Below are positions 45,603 to 56,173 of a stretch of DNA of 64,000 nucleotides, piece by piece. This DNA comes from Alkalinema sp. FACHB-956. GTDB lineage: Bacteria; Cyanobacteriota; Cyanobacteriia; Leptolyngbyales; Leptolyngbyaceae. The notes under the pieces were generated by a model, which saw only the letters and a list, made by a program, of their open reading frames with translations, was not told where the DNA came from and did not search any database. The stretch lies in assembly GCF_014697025.1 (NCBI RefSeq), contig NZ_JACJRC010000017.1, positions 50,887 through 114,886 of the forward strand, written 5' to 3'. Every line of letters begins with the position of its first letter. The stretch's first letter is position 1. The position numbers were made by a program, and so were the translations under genes.

Positions 45603-47549
45603 ATGGTGACCCATTCCCGGAAAAGCCTCCCCCTCATCCAAGACCCCGAACAATTGGAAGCCCGGTTGAAGGAAATCCCCTTGGAACCGGGCGTGTATTA
45701 CATGCGGGATGCATCCGACAACATCCTCTACATCGGTAAATCTAAAAAACTACGATCGCGACTCCGACAATATTTCAACGGTCAAGATACCCGATCGCGA
45801 ATTCCGACCATGATGCGACTGGTCACGGAAGTGGAATTCATCGTAACCGACACCGAAGCCGAAGCCCTAGCGCTGGAAGCCAACCTGATTCGGCAACACC
45901 AACCCCACTACAACGTCCTGCTGAAGGACGACAAAAAATATCCCTACCTCTGCATCACCTGGTCAGACCCCTATCCCCGCATTTTTATCACCCGGCGGCG
46001 ACAGATGGGCAACTCCCGCGATCGCTACTACGGCCCCTACGTAGACACCCAACTCCTGCGCAGTACCTTGGCCCTGGTCAAACGCATTTTCCCCCTGCGA
46101 CAACGCCCCCAACCGCTGTTTAAAGATCGCCCCTGCTTAAACTATGACATTGGCCGCTGTCCCGGCGTCTGCCAAGGCTTAATCCAACCGGACGACTATC
46201 GCAAAACCCTGCAAAAAGTGGCGATGATTTTCCAGGGACGCAGTGGAGAACTGGTCGATACCCTGACCGAGCAAATGGAGCAAGCCGCCGAAGCCCTCAA
46301 CTTTGAACATGCGGCGCGATTGCGCGATCAAATCCAAGGCTTAAAGGAGTTAGGAGCCGATCAAAAAGTCGCCCTCTCCGACGACACCATCTCCCGCGAC
46401 GCGATCGCCCTAGTCGCCGATGATCACCATGCCTGCGTGCAGTTATTCCAAATTCGTGCCGGACGGTTGGTAGGGCGGCTGGGCTATGTCGCCGATGCCC
46501 GATCGGGGGAACCGGGAGCCATTTTGCAGCGAGTTTTGGAAGAACATTTCCAAACCGTCGATCCCGTGGAAATTCCCACGGAAATTTTGGTGCAGCACGA
46601 ATTGCCCGAGGCCGACATTCTAGCCGCCTACCTCAGCCAAGCCAAGGGCCGCAAAGTCTCGATCGTCCATCCCCAGCGGCAATCCAAAGCCGACCTCCTG
46701 GAAATGGTGGAACGCAACGCCGCCTACGAACTGGCACGGACTCAACGGGTGGTCGATCGTAATAACCAAGCCATGCAGGACTTAGCGGAAATTTTAGATT
46801 TACCGGAATGGCCCAGACGCATTGAAGGCTATGACATTTCCCACATTCAAGGTTCCGATGCGGTGGCCTCCCAAGTTGTATTCGTCGATGGATTACCGGC
46901 CAAACAACATTACCGTCACTTTAAAATTAAAAATCCCGATGTCCGTCCGGGTCACTCCGATGACTTCGCTAGTATGGCCGAGGTGATTACGCGGCGGTTC
47001 CGTAAGTATGCCAACGCCAAAGCTCGGGGAGAACAGATTCGCCGTTGGAACGAGTCCTCAGTCTTAACACGGCAATCCACATCCTTTTCAGATTTTCCCG
47101 ATTTAGTCATGATCGACGGCGGCAAAGGCCAACTCTCAGCAGTGGTCAATGCCCTGCGGGAGATGAATTTGCTGGAAGAAATTCGCGTTGTCAGTTTAGC
47201 CAAGCAACGGGAAGAGATTTTTCTGCCGGGGGAATCCCTACCGTTAGTCACCGAAGCAGAACAGCCGGGGGTGCAATTGCTGCGGCGCTTGCGAGATGAA
47301 GCCCACCGCTTTGCCGTCACGTTCCACCGCCAACAACGCAGTAAACGCATGCAACGATCGCGCCTGGATGAAGTGCCGGGACTGGGCCATTATCGCCAAA
47401 AGCAACTCCTCGCCACCTTTCGATCGATCGATTACATCCGCGAGGCAACGGTAGAGCAGTTAGCAGCGGTACCGGGAATTGGCCCCAAAATGGCCGAGCA
47501 AATTTACGAATATTTCCATCCCACCCAGGAAGCAGAAGCCATCTCCTGA
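45603..47549 (+). CDS. uvrC: Excinuclease ABC subunit C
   Basis: Makes both incisions in nucleotide-excision repair. 648 residues, full length: GIY-YIG domain (PGVYYMRD then [18 protein letters not shown], about 27-60), UVR motif ([18 protein letters not shown], about 222-240), RNase H-like domain ([19 protein letters not shown] near 408; [16 protein letters not shown] near 502) and a terminal helix-hairpin-helix ([13 protein letters not shown] and [14 protein letters not shown]). Likely in one transcript with the ferredoxin gene. Confidence 0.97.
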   Translation: MVTHSRKSLPLIQDPEQLEARLKEIPLEPGVYYMRDASDNILYIGKSKKLRSRLRQYFNGQDTRSRIPTMMRLVTEVEFIVTDTEAEALALEANLIRQHQPHYNVLLKDDKKYPYLCITWSDPYPRIFITRRRQMGNSRDRYYGPYVDTQLLRSTLALVKRIFPLRQRPQPLFKDRPCLNYDIGRCPGVCQGLIQPDDYRKTLQKVAMIFQGRSGELVDTLTEQMEQAAEALNFEHAARLRDQIQGLKELGADQKVALSDDTISRDAIALVADDHHACVQLFQIRAGRLVGRLGYVADARSGEPGAILQRVLEEHFQTVDPVEIPTEILVQHELPEADILAAYLSQAKGRKVSIVHPQRQSKADLLEMVERNAAYELARTQRVVDRNNQAMQDLAEILDLPEWPRRIEGYDISHIQGSDAVASQVVFVDGLPAKQHYRHFKIKNPDVRPGHSDDFASMAEVITRRFRKYANAKARGEQIRRWNESSVLTRQSTSFSDFPDLVMIDGGKGQLSAVVNALREMNLLEEIRVVSLAKQREEIFLPGESLPLVTEAEQPGVQLLRRLRDEAHRFAVTFHRQQRSKRMQRSRLDEVPGLGHYRQKQLLATFRSIDYIREATVEQLAAVPGIGPKMAEQIYEYFHPTQEAEAIS

Positions 47550-47665
47550 AACCCTGACATTGGCGAATATTTCCTCACAAGATTCTCAAATTTCTCCCGT
47601 AGCGTCAGGGATGAATGGTTGCAACGCCCGGTAATCCCCCTACATTACCGTTGAGGATTTTGATT

Positions 47666-49297
47666 ATGAATATGGCAAAGGAACAGATCCACTATGGACT
47701 GGAGCACCATGGTATTTTGCAACCCGGCATGGTGTATTGGAATCTTTCGGTACCGGCCCTCTACGAAGAAGCCCTGCGACGCCGGGAAGGAATGTTAGCA
47801 GCAGCGGGGCCTTTAGTAGTCCGAACGGGCCATCACACCGGTCGATCGCCCAATGACAAATTCATTGTTCGGGAAGCCAGTACCGTGGATGAAGTTTGGT
47901 GGGGCAAAATTAACCATCCCTTGAGTGAACACCGCTTTGAGTCGCTCCGGGCGCGGATGTTGGCCTATTTGCAAGGGCGCGATCTGTTTGTGCAGCATCG
48001 CTTTGCGGGGGCTGATCCGGCCTATCGCATTGGGGTGCGTTTCATTACCGAAATGGCTTGGCATAACTTATTTGTGCAAAATCTGTTTATTTCCCCCAGT
48101 CATGAAGAGCTTTTAAACTTTGTTCCCGATTTTACGGTGATTACATTGCCCAATTTCCATGCCACACCTGAAATTGACGGCACCAATTCCGATGTTTTTA
48201 TTGTTTTAGATTTTGAGCGTAAGCTGGTGTTGATTGGTGGCACTAGCTATGCCGGAGAGATGAAAAAAGCAATCTTCACAACGTTGAACTATCTGTTGCC
48301 CCATCACCATGTGTTGCCGATGCACTGCGCGGCCAATGTGGGTCAGGATGGTCGGGTCGCATTGTTCTTTGGCCTGTCGGGAACGGGAAAAACCACGCTG
48401 TCCGCCGATCCCCAGCGGACATTGATTGGGGATGATGAACATGGCTGGAGCGATCGGGGCATTTTCAACTTTGAAGGCGGCTGCTATGCCAAGTTAATTC
48501 GTCTGTCACCGGAAGCGGAGCCGGATATTTATCAAACCACCCAACGGTTTGGCACGATTTTGGAAAATGTGGCGATCGATCCGCTAACGCGACAGTTGGA
48601 CTTAGATGATGGGAGCTTAACAGAAAACACAAGGGGAGCCTATCCCATCCGGTTTATTGACAATATCGATTCCACGGGAACCACGGGCCATCCCCAGGAT
48701 ATTGTGTTTCTAACGGCGGATGCGTTGGGGATTTTGCCGCCGATCGCGCAACTAACGCCAGAACAGGCGATGTACCATTTCCTCAGCGGTTACACGTCCA
48801 AGGTGGCCGGAACGGAAAAGGGCTTGGGCCATGAGCCGGAGGTGGTCTTTAGCGCATGCTTTGGTGCACCGTTTATGGCATTGCATCCCCATGTCTATGC
48901 CGATTTGCTCGGGCAAAAGATTGTGCGGCACCGTGCTCGGGTGTGGTTGGTGAATACGGGCTGGACGGGGGGCAGCTATGGTGAGGGCGATCGCATGCCG
49001 ATTCAGCAAACGCGGGCGATGTTATCTGCGGCGTTGAGTGGGGCATTGGATCAGGTGAAGACGGTGGTTGATCCGTTGTTTGGCTTCCGGATTCCGATCG
49101 CCTGTCCGGGCGTGGAGGCCAAGCTGTTAAATCCCCGTCTGACGTGGAGTGATCCAGCAAATTATGATTTGCAAGCGTTGAAGTTAGCGCAACGGTTTGT
49201 GGATAATTTTCGGCAGTTTGAGGCGATGGTAAGTCCTGAAGTTCTGCAAGGTGCACCATCCCTGACGCTCCAACCGGATTTGGTTTCGATGCGGTGA
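47666..49297 (+). CDS. pckA: Phosphoenolpyruvate carboxykinase (ATP)
   Basis: Interconverts oxaloacetate and phosphoenolpyruvate with ATP. About 543 residues from MNMAKEQIHYGLEHHG; a frame 17 codons longer is open but lacks family resemblance. Motifs: RTGHHTGRSPNDKFIVRE near 50 for substrate binding, and the kinase-1a loop FGLSGTGKTTLSADPQR near 232, then DDEHGWSDRGIFNFEGG. Full length. Confidence 0.95.
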   Translation: MNMAKEQIHYGLEHHGILQPGMVYWNLSVPALYEEALRRREGMLAAAGPLVVRTGHHTGRSPNDKFIVREASTVDEVWWGKINHPLSEHRFESLRARMLAYLQGRDLFVQHRFAGADPAYRIGVRFITEMAWHNLFVQNLFISPSHEELLNFVPDFTVITLPNFHATPEIDGTNSDVFIVLDFERKLVLIGGTSYAGEMKKAIFTTLNYLLPHHHVLPMHCAANVGQDGRVALFFGLSGTGKTTLSADPQRTLIGDDEHGWSDRGIFNFEGGCYAKLIRLSPEAEPDIYQTTQRFGTILENVAIDPLTRQLDLDDGSLTENTRGAYPIRFIDNIDSTGTTGHPQDIVFLTADALGILPPIAQLTPEQAMYHFLSGYTSKVAGTEKGLGHEPEVVFSACFGAPFMALHPHVYADLLGQKIVRHRARVWLVNTGWTGGSYGEGDRMPIQQTRAMLSAALSGALDQVKTVVDPLFGFRIPIACPGVEAKLLNPRLTWSDPANYDLQALKLAQRFVDNFRQFEAMVSPEVLQGAPSLTLQPDLVSMR

Positions 49298-49621
49298 CTT
49301 CGATTGATCGGGGGCTAGGGACTCAAGACGGGTGCTGAATACGAGTGCTAATTAATACCTGATCGTATTTACACAACACGATCAGGATTGTAGGCATCCC
49401 CCCAAGTCGCGGTTCCTCCTTGCTTTGCACTCAGCGAGGAGGATTGAGCAGGATTTGAACCCAGGATTTCAACCTGCGATCGAGCCACTCTTTTTTGGGA
49501 TATCCAGTGGGGTGGCTCTACGCTTTTTGGGGGAGCCCAACTCTCATAAAAACTTCACCCCTACGCCAAAACTGACTGAGTTTTTGTGCAACAGCACAAT
49601 GACCTTTTAGTTGTGGGCTAA
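49298..49621. other. Intergenic region after pckA
   Basis: About 320 bases with converging genes on each side. It contains the inverted repeat CCTGATCGT / ACGATCAGG (49358-49386, 11-base loop), possibly a weak terminator. A tRNA T-arm-like string near 49450 on the minus strand has no supporting cloverleaf. Confidence 0.55.
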
Positions 49622-51472
49622 TTAAGTTAGCATACCAAACTCAGATACTGATTGCAGCGACGATTGTATGACTCTCCCAATGAATGTACCCAATATTGAG
49701 ATGGTACCAAACAGCAAGATTACCCAGATATATTGTTTATACGTCCTCGGCTTGAGAGTAGCCTTATTAAGACCTCTACTGAACAGAATAAATTGCAACA
49801 TTGCAACTAAACCTACGCTGATTGCACTCCCGATGGTCACATTTGTAAAATAACCGATAAGCCAACCAGCGAATATAACCTCAAAGAATGCCCACACCAC
49901 ATTCGCAGAACTTGCCCACAGGATCACTAATGCTCCATCTAATGCCAAAGCCCAAGCAAATGCCAAAGCCCCATCTAACAACGAAGCCCACGCTAGAGAC
50001 AAAGAAACCACCCAAGATACAGATAGAATCCAAAATACGACTAAAACCTTTGGCCAAGACCAAGATAAGATACCCGGCCATACCCAAGCTAAAAGCCAAC
50101 TCCAAGCTAAAGTGAAAGCCCAATACGTGGCCCAGCGTCCGGCAGAAAATGGCTCAACCAATGTGGATGAATGATTGAGAGCAATTAGAACGCCCAAAGG
50201 AACCAAACTGAATACCAATGCGCTAAAGTGCAACCATAGAGAGTGATCTTTGTAAGTTTGAATTTTTCTAGCATTCGTAGTAGTGTCAGGGTCGAGGGGA
50301 TAGGTTTTTTGTTGCCTCTCGGAAAGTGCTTGAATTCTTTTTTGCGCTAGTTGGCGGTCTTCAAGTCTCTCCGCGTGAATCATCAATTCTTGCCAAATCT
50401 CCAATGCTTTATTCCATTGATGTTGGGCTTCCCAATTTTGTGCTTCTTGCCTTAGGTCGTCAACTTGAACCGTGATTGTCTCCAGGGGACAGGGTGTTGT
50501 ATCAGGTAACTGACTAGCCGCAATTGGGAACATTTCAGTACGGTTAGTTGCCTCAGATACCACCTCAGATGCCACCTCAGATACCACCATGGTCTTCACA
50601 CTAGTATTGGTGAAAGACATTGGAGGAACCGTTGGAGAGATTGGTCTTGCTTCCAGGAATTCCAATGCATGTAACACGGATGTTGCTGATTGAAACCGAG
50701 ATGAGACGTTGTAAGCGATTAAAGTCTGTAAAATCTGGGCAAAATCTGGATTGCTCAACGGAACCCACTGCCGCCATGCTAATCGGGCAGCCCCACGCTG
50801 AGGTGGCCCATAAAAGAAACTAAGGGGGACGCCCAGCAAGACTAGGGTTGTCACGCCCAGGGCATAGAGATCACTGGCAGGACAGGGCTGACCTTGCATC
50901 TGCTCCAATGGGGTATACCCTTCTTTACTCACTAACGTTCCAGGAAAAGCAAGTGTAATTTCCCGAGCCACTCCGAAATCAATTAAATATGTCCGTTGTT
51001 TTGACTGAGACCAAATTAAGTTGTCTGGTGAAATGTCCCGATGAATAATGCCATGCCCATGGATATAGTCCAAGATAGGTAGCACTTCCTGAAGGAACCG
51101 AATCGCTTCTGTTTCATTAAATCGAGAGTTACGATTATAAAGAGCTTGATAGGTTTCTCCTTCAATCAAATCTTGGACTATAAAGAATAGTTGGTTGCCC
51201 TGATAGTCAAAGGGGAAAAAAGCTTGAAACTTTGGGATTTGAGGATGTTCTAAATGATGTAGCAGTCGGGCTTCCCGCTGAAAAAGTTCTAGTGTTTTTT
51301 GCAAGGAATCAGGATCTTGCTGATAGGGACAAAATTCCTTCAGAACACACCGTTTATCAAATTGCCGAATATCTTCCGCGATATAAGTTCTACCCAATCC
51401 ACCCCGGCCTAGCCCACTCAGAATGCGGTAACGCTGATCCACTAAAATCCCAGGTTCAATGGGCTGTAACAT
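49622..51472 (-). CDS. Serine/threonine protein kinase with membrane tail
   Basis: 616 residues. The kinase domain is about 12-275: GLGRGGLGRTYIAED loop, VLKEF lysine, HRDISPDNLIWS catalytic loop with Ser in place of the usual Lys (common in cyanobacterial kinases), IDFGVAREI and an APE-like KEGYTPLEQMQG. A coiled linker (about 335-400) is followed by five or six tryptophan-rich transmembrane segments (about 420-610), including repeats like WSWLLAWVWPGILSWSWP. Substrate and signal unknown. Confidence 0.92.
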   Translation of the reverse strand: MLQPIEPGILVDQRYRILSGLGRGGLGRTYIAEDIRQFDKRCVLKEFCPYQQDPDSLQKTLELFQREARLLHHLEHPQIPKFQAFFPFDYQGNQLFFIVQDLIEGETYQALYNRNSRFNETEAIRFLQEVLPILDYIHGHGIIHRDISPDNLIWSQSKQRTYLIDFGVAREITLAFPGTLVSKEGYTPLEQMQGQPCPASDLYALGVTTLVLLGVPLSFFYGPPQRGAARLAWRQWVPLSNPDFAQILQTLIAYNVSSRFQSATSVLHALEFLEARPISPTVPPMSFTNTSVKTMVVSEVASEVVSEATNRTEMFPIAASQLPDTTPCPLETITVQVDDLRQEAQNWEAQHQWNKALEIWQELMIHAERLEDRQLAQKRIQALSERQQKTYPLDPDTTTNARKIQTYKDHSLWLHFSALVFSLVPLGVLIALNHSSTLVEPFSAGRWATYWAFTLAWSWLLAWVWPGILSWSWPKVLVVFWILSVSWVVSLSLAWASLLDGALAFAWALALDGALVILWASSANVVWAFFEVIFAGWLIGYFTNVTIGSAISVGLVAMLQFILFSRGLNKATLKPRTYKQYIWVILLFGTISILGTFIGRVIQSSLQSVSEFGMLT

Positions 51473-51631
51473 GGTCGGGCTAGAATGACGATAAGGACAA
51501 CGAAATCAACCTCTACAGACTTTTCATTCATTAGAGATTGTTCTTAGTGTACCTTTACTGGCGTCTATCCCCAAAACAGAAATCTATCCCCAGTAAATTC
51601 TTCATAATTGCTGAGGAAGACAAGATGCCTA

Positions 51632-52828
51632 TTACCGCAGCAATGGCTTGAGGGGGGGATAAGCCATTGACACCGATCGCTCGATCGTTCCTGTCAGCCG
51701 ATCGAGGACTTGCTGCAATACCATTGCCGTCCAATCGATATCGGCCTCCGTCGTATGGCGTCCGAGGGTTAACCGGATGCCCGTTTTTGCCACCCGATCG
51801 CTCCACCCCAAGGCCGTCAGAATGGGACTGGGCGTAATTTTGCCGCTGCTACAGGCCGCCCCCGCACTGATGCCAATTCCCGCCAAATTCATCTGCCGCA
51901 CCAATGTTTTGCCACTCACCTGCTCACCATCGGCCTCCGGTAGACAAAAGCTGATATGGTGCGGTAGTCGATCGGCCAAATCTCCCGTCGGCACCAAGGT
52001 TGAATCCGCCAGCAAGTCGAACAAACGATCGCGCAGCTGGGTTAATCGCGTCGTTTCCGTCGCCATTTCCGAACATATCAGTTCCGCTGCTAGCCCAAAT
52101 CCCGCGATCGCAGGCATGGCTTGGGTGCCCGATCGCAGCTTACCTTCCTGGCCCCCCCCGCCCAGCAGGGGCACCAATTCCACCCCCGGACGAACGTACA
52201 GCGCCCCAGCCCCCTGCGGCCCATAGAGTTTGTGGCTGGACAGAGACAGGAGATCCACAGGTAATGTTTGCACATCGATCGCTAAACGGCCCGCCACCTG
52301 CACGGCATCGGTGTGGAACAGCACATTGTGGGCACGGGCGATCGCCCCCAATTCCCCGATCGGTTGCAAGGTTCCAATTTCACTTTGTCCCCAAATCAGG
52401 GAAATAAGCACCGTATTGGGCTGAATCGCAGCTTGCAGATCCGCTGGATCAATCCGTCCCGCTGAGTTCACCGGTAACCAAGTCACTTGCCAGCCTTCCC
52501 GCTCCAATTGCTTGGCAGGTTCAGAAATAGCGGAATGCTCCACACTGGAAATAATCACATGTTGTGGGTGATAGTATTGCCGAGCTACCCCAAAAATAGC
52601 CAGGTTATCGGACTCGGTGCCACCGGACGTGAACACGATCGCCTCCGCAGGTGCATTGACCAAACGAGCCACCTGCATCCGCGCCCGTTCCAGCAGCGTG
52701 GCCGATCGATTGCCCCAGGTGTGCAAGCTAGAGGGGTTGCCCCATTGCTCCGCCATCACCTGCTGCATCAGAGAAATCACCTCCGATCGGGGGGGCGTAG
52801 TTGCACTATAGTCCAGGTAGATCTGCAT
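51632..52828 (-). CDS. Cysteine desulfurase, IscS/NifS type
   Basis: Pyridoxal-phosphate enzyme taking sulfur from cysteine for Fe-S clusters and tRNA thiolation. About 398 residues from MQIYLDYSATTPPRSEV; nine more codons are open upstream. FTSGGTESDNLAIFG near 70, the cofactor lysine in LSLSSHKLYGPQGAG near 205 and the active cysteine in GISAGAACSSGKITPS near 330 are all visible. Stand-alone gene; which paralogue cannot be told. Confidence 0.94.
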   Translation of the reverse strand: MQIYLDYSATTPPRSEVISLMQQVMAEQWGNPSSLHTWGNRSATLLERARMQVARLVNAPAEAIVFTSGGTESDNLAIFGVARQYYHPQHVIISSVEHSAISEPAKQLEREGWQVTWLPVNSAGRIDPADLQAAIQPNTVLISLIWGQSEIGTLQPIGELGAIARAHNVLFHTDAVQVAGRLAIDVQTLPVDLLSLSSHKLYGPQGAGALYVRPGVELVPLLGGGGQEGKLRSGTQAMPAIAGFGLAAELICSEMATETTRLTQLRDRLFDLLADSTLVPTGDLADRLPHHISFCLPEADGEQVSGKTLVRQMNLAGIGISAGAACSSGKITPSPILTALGWSDRVAKTGIRLTLGRHTTEADIDWTAMVLQQVLDRLTGTIERSVSMAYPPLKPLLR

Positions 52829-53030
52829 GGAAATCGGTCTCCCATTCACGGCCATTTCTATTGTCTGCGGAGATGTCCGGAATTGGCGAATTTTTCTATG
52901 ATGATATTAGAAGAATAATTGAAGTAACGGCCTGAATCAGGTTCTTAACTCTTGATTTCAGGCAGATTTCGATTCTTTTATCAAGCAATAATCTGCGGAT
53001 TCCCCCCTAATTCTGGATCGATACTTTCTC

Positions 53031-53702
53031 ATGATGGCTCGAATTCTAATTTTTGCTGGTCTTTCCATACTCCTATTCTCGTTACAATCTCCTGCCTGGG
53101 CCGATCTCAATGCCAAGGTTGTTTCCATCGGTGATGGCGACACAATTACCGTTCAACAGGGCAATGCAAAAACAACGGTGCGTCTGGCCTGCATTGATGC
53201 AGCGGAAATGAAGCAGGGCAATTGGGGTACACAGTCCAAACGACAATTGCAACGCCTTTTACCGATCGGCCAAACGGTGAGAATCCGAGATGTGGAAAAG
53301 GATAAGTACGGTCGGTTAGTCGGTGAAATTTTTGTTGGAAATAAATCGATCAATTTAGAAATGGTGAATGCTGGCGAGGCCGTGGTCTATCGCCAATATC
53401 TGAGTGCCTGTCCCGATAACCAGCGCCAATACCTGAATGCGGAACGTTGGGCCAAGGCCGAAAAACGAGGATTCTGGAATCAGGCCAATCCGGTCATGCC
53501 CTGGGATTTCCGCCATGGCAAATCGACCACCACACCCAGAACTCAGCCCCAACAGCAATTTCCAGCCTGTGTGAGGTCGGATTGTGATTGTAAGGATTTC
53601 TCCAGCCGTGAGGAAGCTGAAGCGGTATTTCGCGCCTTTCCGGGTGATCCGTTTCGGCTAGATGGCGATCGGGATGGTATTCCCTGCGAGAGTTTGCGCT
53701 AA
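53031..53702 (+). CDS. Secreted thermonuclease with Excalibur domain
   Basis: Staphylococcal-nuclease fold enzyme of 223 residues with a cleavable signal peptide (LFSLQSPAWA before DLNAK). The SNase core runs about 27-150: VVSIGDGDTITVQQG, VRLACIDAAEMKQG, the DKYGRLVGEIFVG segment and VYRQYLSACPDN. A carboxyl Excalibur calcium-binding motif (DCDCKDFSSREEAEAVFRAF, then DGDRDGIPCESLR) closes the protein. Probably degrades extracellular nucleic acid. An adjacent second ATG is an alternative start. Confidence 0.93.
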   Translation: MMARILIFAGLSILLFSLQSPAWADLNAKVVSIGDGDTITVQQGNAKTTVRLACIDAAEMKQGNWGTQSKRQLQRLLPIGQTVRIRDVEKDKYGRLVGEIFVGNKSINLEMVNAGEAVVYRQYLSACPDNQRQYLNAERWAKAEKRGFWNQANPVMPWDFRHGKSTTTPRTQPQQQFPACVRSDCDCKDFSSREEAEAVFRAFPGDPFRLDGDRDGIPCESLR

Positions 53703-53816
53703 GGCTGAGGAGGGACACATAGAGACGCATTCTTTGTTGTCCCTCCCATTGTGTCCTTCCTGCTAGGAGGATAGATGGGTGGAACCTTGCTCGGTTGGCT
53801 GTGCAACTTGTCCAGT

Positions 53817-55565
53817 CTACTGACTTGGGGCGACTGGCTTCGGTTTGAGCTGCCAAACTTGGTTCCACTCATCCTGAAAAACTAGATGGCCTTGCCAGGG
53901 GTAAGTTGCTTCAAACCGATGGCGAAACTGCTCAGAAAGATTCATCATAAAAAGGCTCTGAAATCCCTCTGGAACCCCCCGATCGGGGAATGTGTCACTC
54001 ACTTTCGGTAAAAGCCAAAAGTGAATTGTGGGATTGAGTAAATAACTCAGAGATACCATGCTGGCCGGATTGTAGATGTCCCCATCAGTAACCACCAAAG
54101 GTCGATCGCTGCGATTCAAAATTTCTGCAATCTGTGCATAGTTAGAATTGACCACTTTATTCCACCAAGTATTGGCTTGGCTATAGACCCCACAAGAGCC
54201 AACGCCAGCCGCCATTAAACCAATGCACCCAGCGATGACCAGTCCCCGCTTCCATTGCAGAGAAACCGCCCAAGTTTTTAGGAGAAGGTGGGTGCAGCAA
54301 TAAGCTACAGCTAGTTGAATCCCTACAAAGCAAGGAATCAGATAGCGATTCACCGTGACCCGTTGTCCACCTAGGAGCAGATCAGGCAGTCCCAAAAGGA
54401 GAATGGTACCAGCAATCAAGGTTACTACAAATCCCCAAACTGCCTTGGAAGATGTTCGATATAGATCAAAGAGCGAGTATAGCTGAAGACTCAAGAATGG
54501 AATTGCACAGATATAAATCCATGGATTATTAAAACCAAAATTAAAATCTATAAAAATACGGCTGAAATTTGCAATAAAGAGTTCTAGGCTAGAAATCCAT
54601 GGCAATGGAAGACCAATCCAATTCGTTGTCTGATGAAGAGTATCTTTAGAAACAACCATAAAATAGAGCCAAGGCGTGAAGAGTACGCCGACACCGATTA
54701 AGCTGACTAGGCAAGCAATGGTTCGATTCCTACCGTCTAGCCATTCTTTCCAATTCAATGGCTTCCAGGTAAGCCGTTGTTTGAATGCAAGTAACTGTTG
54801 AAAAGTGAAGGATCGTCCCACGCCACCCGATTGGGAACGGAGCGGTTCTGCATTGCCAGCAACGCAATCGACCCACAGAATATAGAAACAATGGCTGATT
54901 GCAATGCCTAAAGTAAAGAGGGATGTGTAGCTCGCAACCAGCATAGAAAGTGCATACAGGCCCCAGCTTTGCCAGGAGGACGATCGGATCGCCTTGAGTA
55001 ATAACGCACTACTCACCAGAACCAGCGCAGTCCATAGCCCATATTGCCGTGCCTCTTGCGCATAGATGAGGTGGACTGGAGACACCGCAAATACACCGAT
55101 CGCAACCCAGCCATAGACCGCAGATCCAAAAAGCTCTAAGCAGAGCCAATATAACGCTGGAAAAATCGCCAAACTCAAAAAAGCGGATAACCCACGAATG
55201 AAGGCGATCGAGGTTCCACCGAGCTTAGCGCCAGCGTAGATCAGCAGATAGTAGAGCGGTGGATGTTGGGCATCTTCCAGACCTTTGCGAACCAACATAT
55301 CCTGTAAAGTCAGGGAGGGTGCAAAGTGCTGATAGGTTAATAAATCTTTCGCCTGTACGATTTTTCCGGTAAATAAATCTTTCGTCAGATATCGCCCTGG
55401 GTGAGCGGTGATCACGAGAGAGGTATAGACTTCATCGTGCCAATAGACCTTGCGATCGAGGTGTAGAAATCGGAAACAAATGGCCAAGATTAATCCAGCA
55501 ATCCCAATCCAACGGACTACTTTCAAGAGCCGGGATCGCTGGGGGTTCATACGCTGGGACATCAT
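53817..55565 (-). CDS. Glycosyltransferase family 39-type membrane protein
   Basis: 582 residues with about 12 transmembrane helices. After the first helix the extracytoplasmic loop has LDRKVYWHDEVYTSL, the acidic motif typical of GT-C/GT39 transferases using polyprenyl-phosphate sugars. Then QEARQYGLWTALVLV and the long carboxyl loop. Likely adds sugars to lipids or proteins outside the inner membrane; substrate unknown. Confidence 0.88.
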   Translation of the reverse strand: MMSQRMNPQRSRLLKVVRWIGIAGLILAICFRFLHLDRKVYWHDEVYTSLVITAHPGRYLTKDLFTGKIVQAKDLLTYQHFAPSLTLQDMLVRKGLEDAQHPPLYYLLIYAGAKLGGTSIAFIRGLSAFLSLAIFPALYWLCLELFGSAVYGWVAIGVFAVSPVHLIYAQEARQYGLWTALVLVSSALLLKAIRSSSWQSWGLYALSMLVASYTSLFTLGIAISHCFYILWVDCVAGNAEPLRSQSGGVGRSFTFQQLLAFKQRLTWKPLNWKEWLDGRNRTIACLVSLIGVGVLFTPWLYFMVVSKDTLHQTTNWIGLPLPWISSLELFIANFSRIFIDFNFGFNNPWIYICAIPFLSLQLYSLFDLYRTSSKAVWGFVVTLIAGTILLLGLPDLLLGGQRVTVNRYLIPCFVGIQLAVAYCCTHLLLKTWAVSLQWKRGLVIAGCIGLMAAGVGSCGVYSQANTWWNKVVNSNYAQIAEILNRSDRPLVVTDGDIYNPASMVSLSYLLNPTIHFWLLPKVSDTFPDRGVPEGFQSLFMMNLSEQFRHRFEATYPWQGHLVFQDEWNQVWQLKPKPVAPSQ

Positions 55566-55776
55566 ACAGAGTGAACCTATGGATAGGACCTGTCAGTGAA
55601 GGGAACTTGTAAAACTGATCGGGAAACGTGATCAGGAAACGTGATCGGGAACCGTGAGAGTAACTAGCTCAAAGCAGATCTAGATTATCAATTTTTCGGA
55701 ATCCCCCTTGACAGATTTGAAGAAGCAGATTACACATGTAGTATAGAAATTAGTAGGTTAAGAGGTCGAGCCTTCT

Positions 55777-56088
55777 ATGTTGCGTACTTTCTCCCATACC
55801 TTATCAAGCCACCGTAGCCAGCGTCCCAGCCTGGGAAGTTTTGGCGCGATCGTAGGATCGGGGTTGGGGCGACTGTATCGAGTCAGCATAGACCGATTTA
55901 CCGTAGAGAACCATCCTGCGATCGATTGTCGCAAACCCGGCATGGTGGGCGCGATCGAATCCACGATCGACTCCGCGATCGAATCAACCATTTCCCGTCA
56001 AGATTGGGGCGGCGAGGGCCGGCCAAGTCCAAGAACCAATCTGAAAACCTACCGACAATGCGGGGCACGCAGGCGAAAAGCGTGCTGA
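55777..56088 (+). CDS. Doubtful 103-codon open frame
   Basis: MLRTFSHTLSSHRSQRPSLG continuing with many Arg, Ser and Ile. The stretch is unusually rich in CGATCG sites, which can keep frames open by chance; the opposite strand is also open over much of it. It lies between a TTGACA element (55708) and a good terminator (56117-56160), so it may be a small protein or part of a non-coding RNA. Confidence 0.3.
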   Translation: MLRTFSHTLSSHRSQRPSLGSFGAIVGSGLGRLYRVSIDRFTVENHPAIDCRKPGMVGAIESTIDSAIESTISRQDWGGEGRPSPRTNLKTYRQCGARRRKAC

Positions 56089-56116
56089 TCAGTTCAAGCT
56101 AGTGCGACAAGCCCTA

Positions 56117-56160
56117 AGCCCCGCTCCTGGAACATGACCAGAGCGGGGCTAATTTTTTAG
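56117..56160 (+). terminator. Strong Rho-independent terminator
   Basis: Stem AGCCCCGCTC / GAGCGGGGCT with a 14-base loop, followed by AATTTTTTAG. It ends a transcript coming from the left (about 55740-56155) whose product is unclear, just before the HNH gene. Confidence 0.85.
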
Positions 56161-56173
56161 AGGAGTGTGAGCG

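Noticed and set aside
49358..49386. Rho-independent terminator after pckA
   Set aside because: The 9-bp inverted repeat is real, but no T-run follows on either strand, so I only mention it.
49440..49500. tRNA gene on the minus strand
   Set aside because: GGTTCAAATCCTGC looks like a T-arm, but no acceptor, D or anticodon arm can be paired around it.
55758..55991. Minus-strand frame opposite the doubtful 103-codon frame
   Set aside because: Long frames on both strands here arise from dense CGATCG repeats; no supporting evidence.
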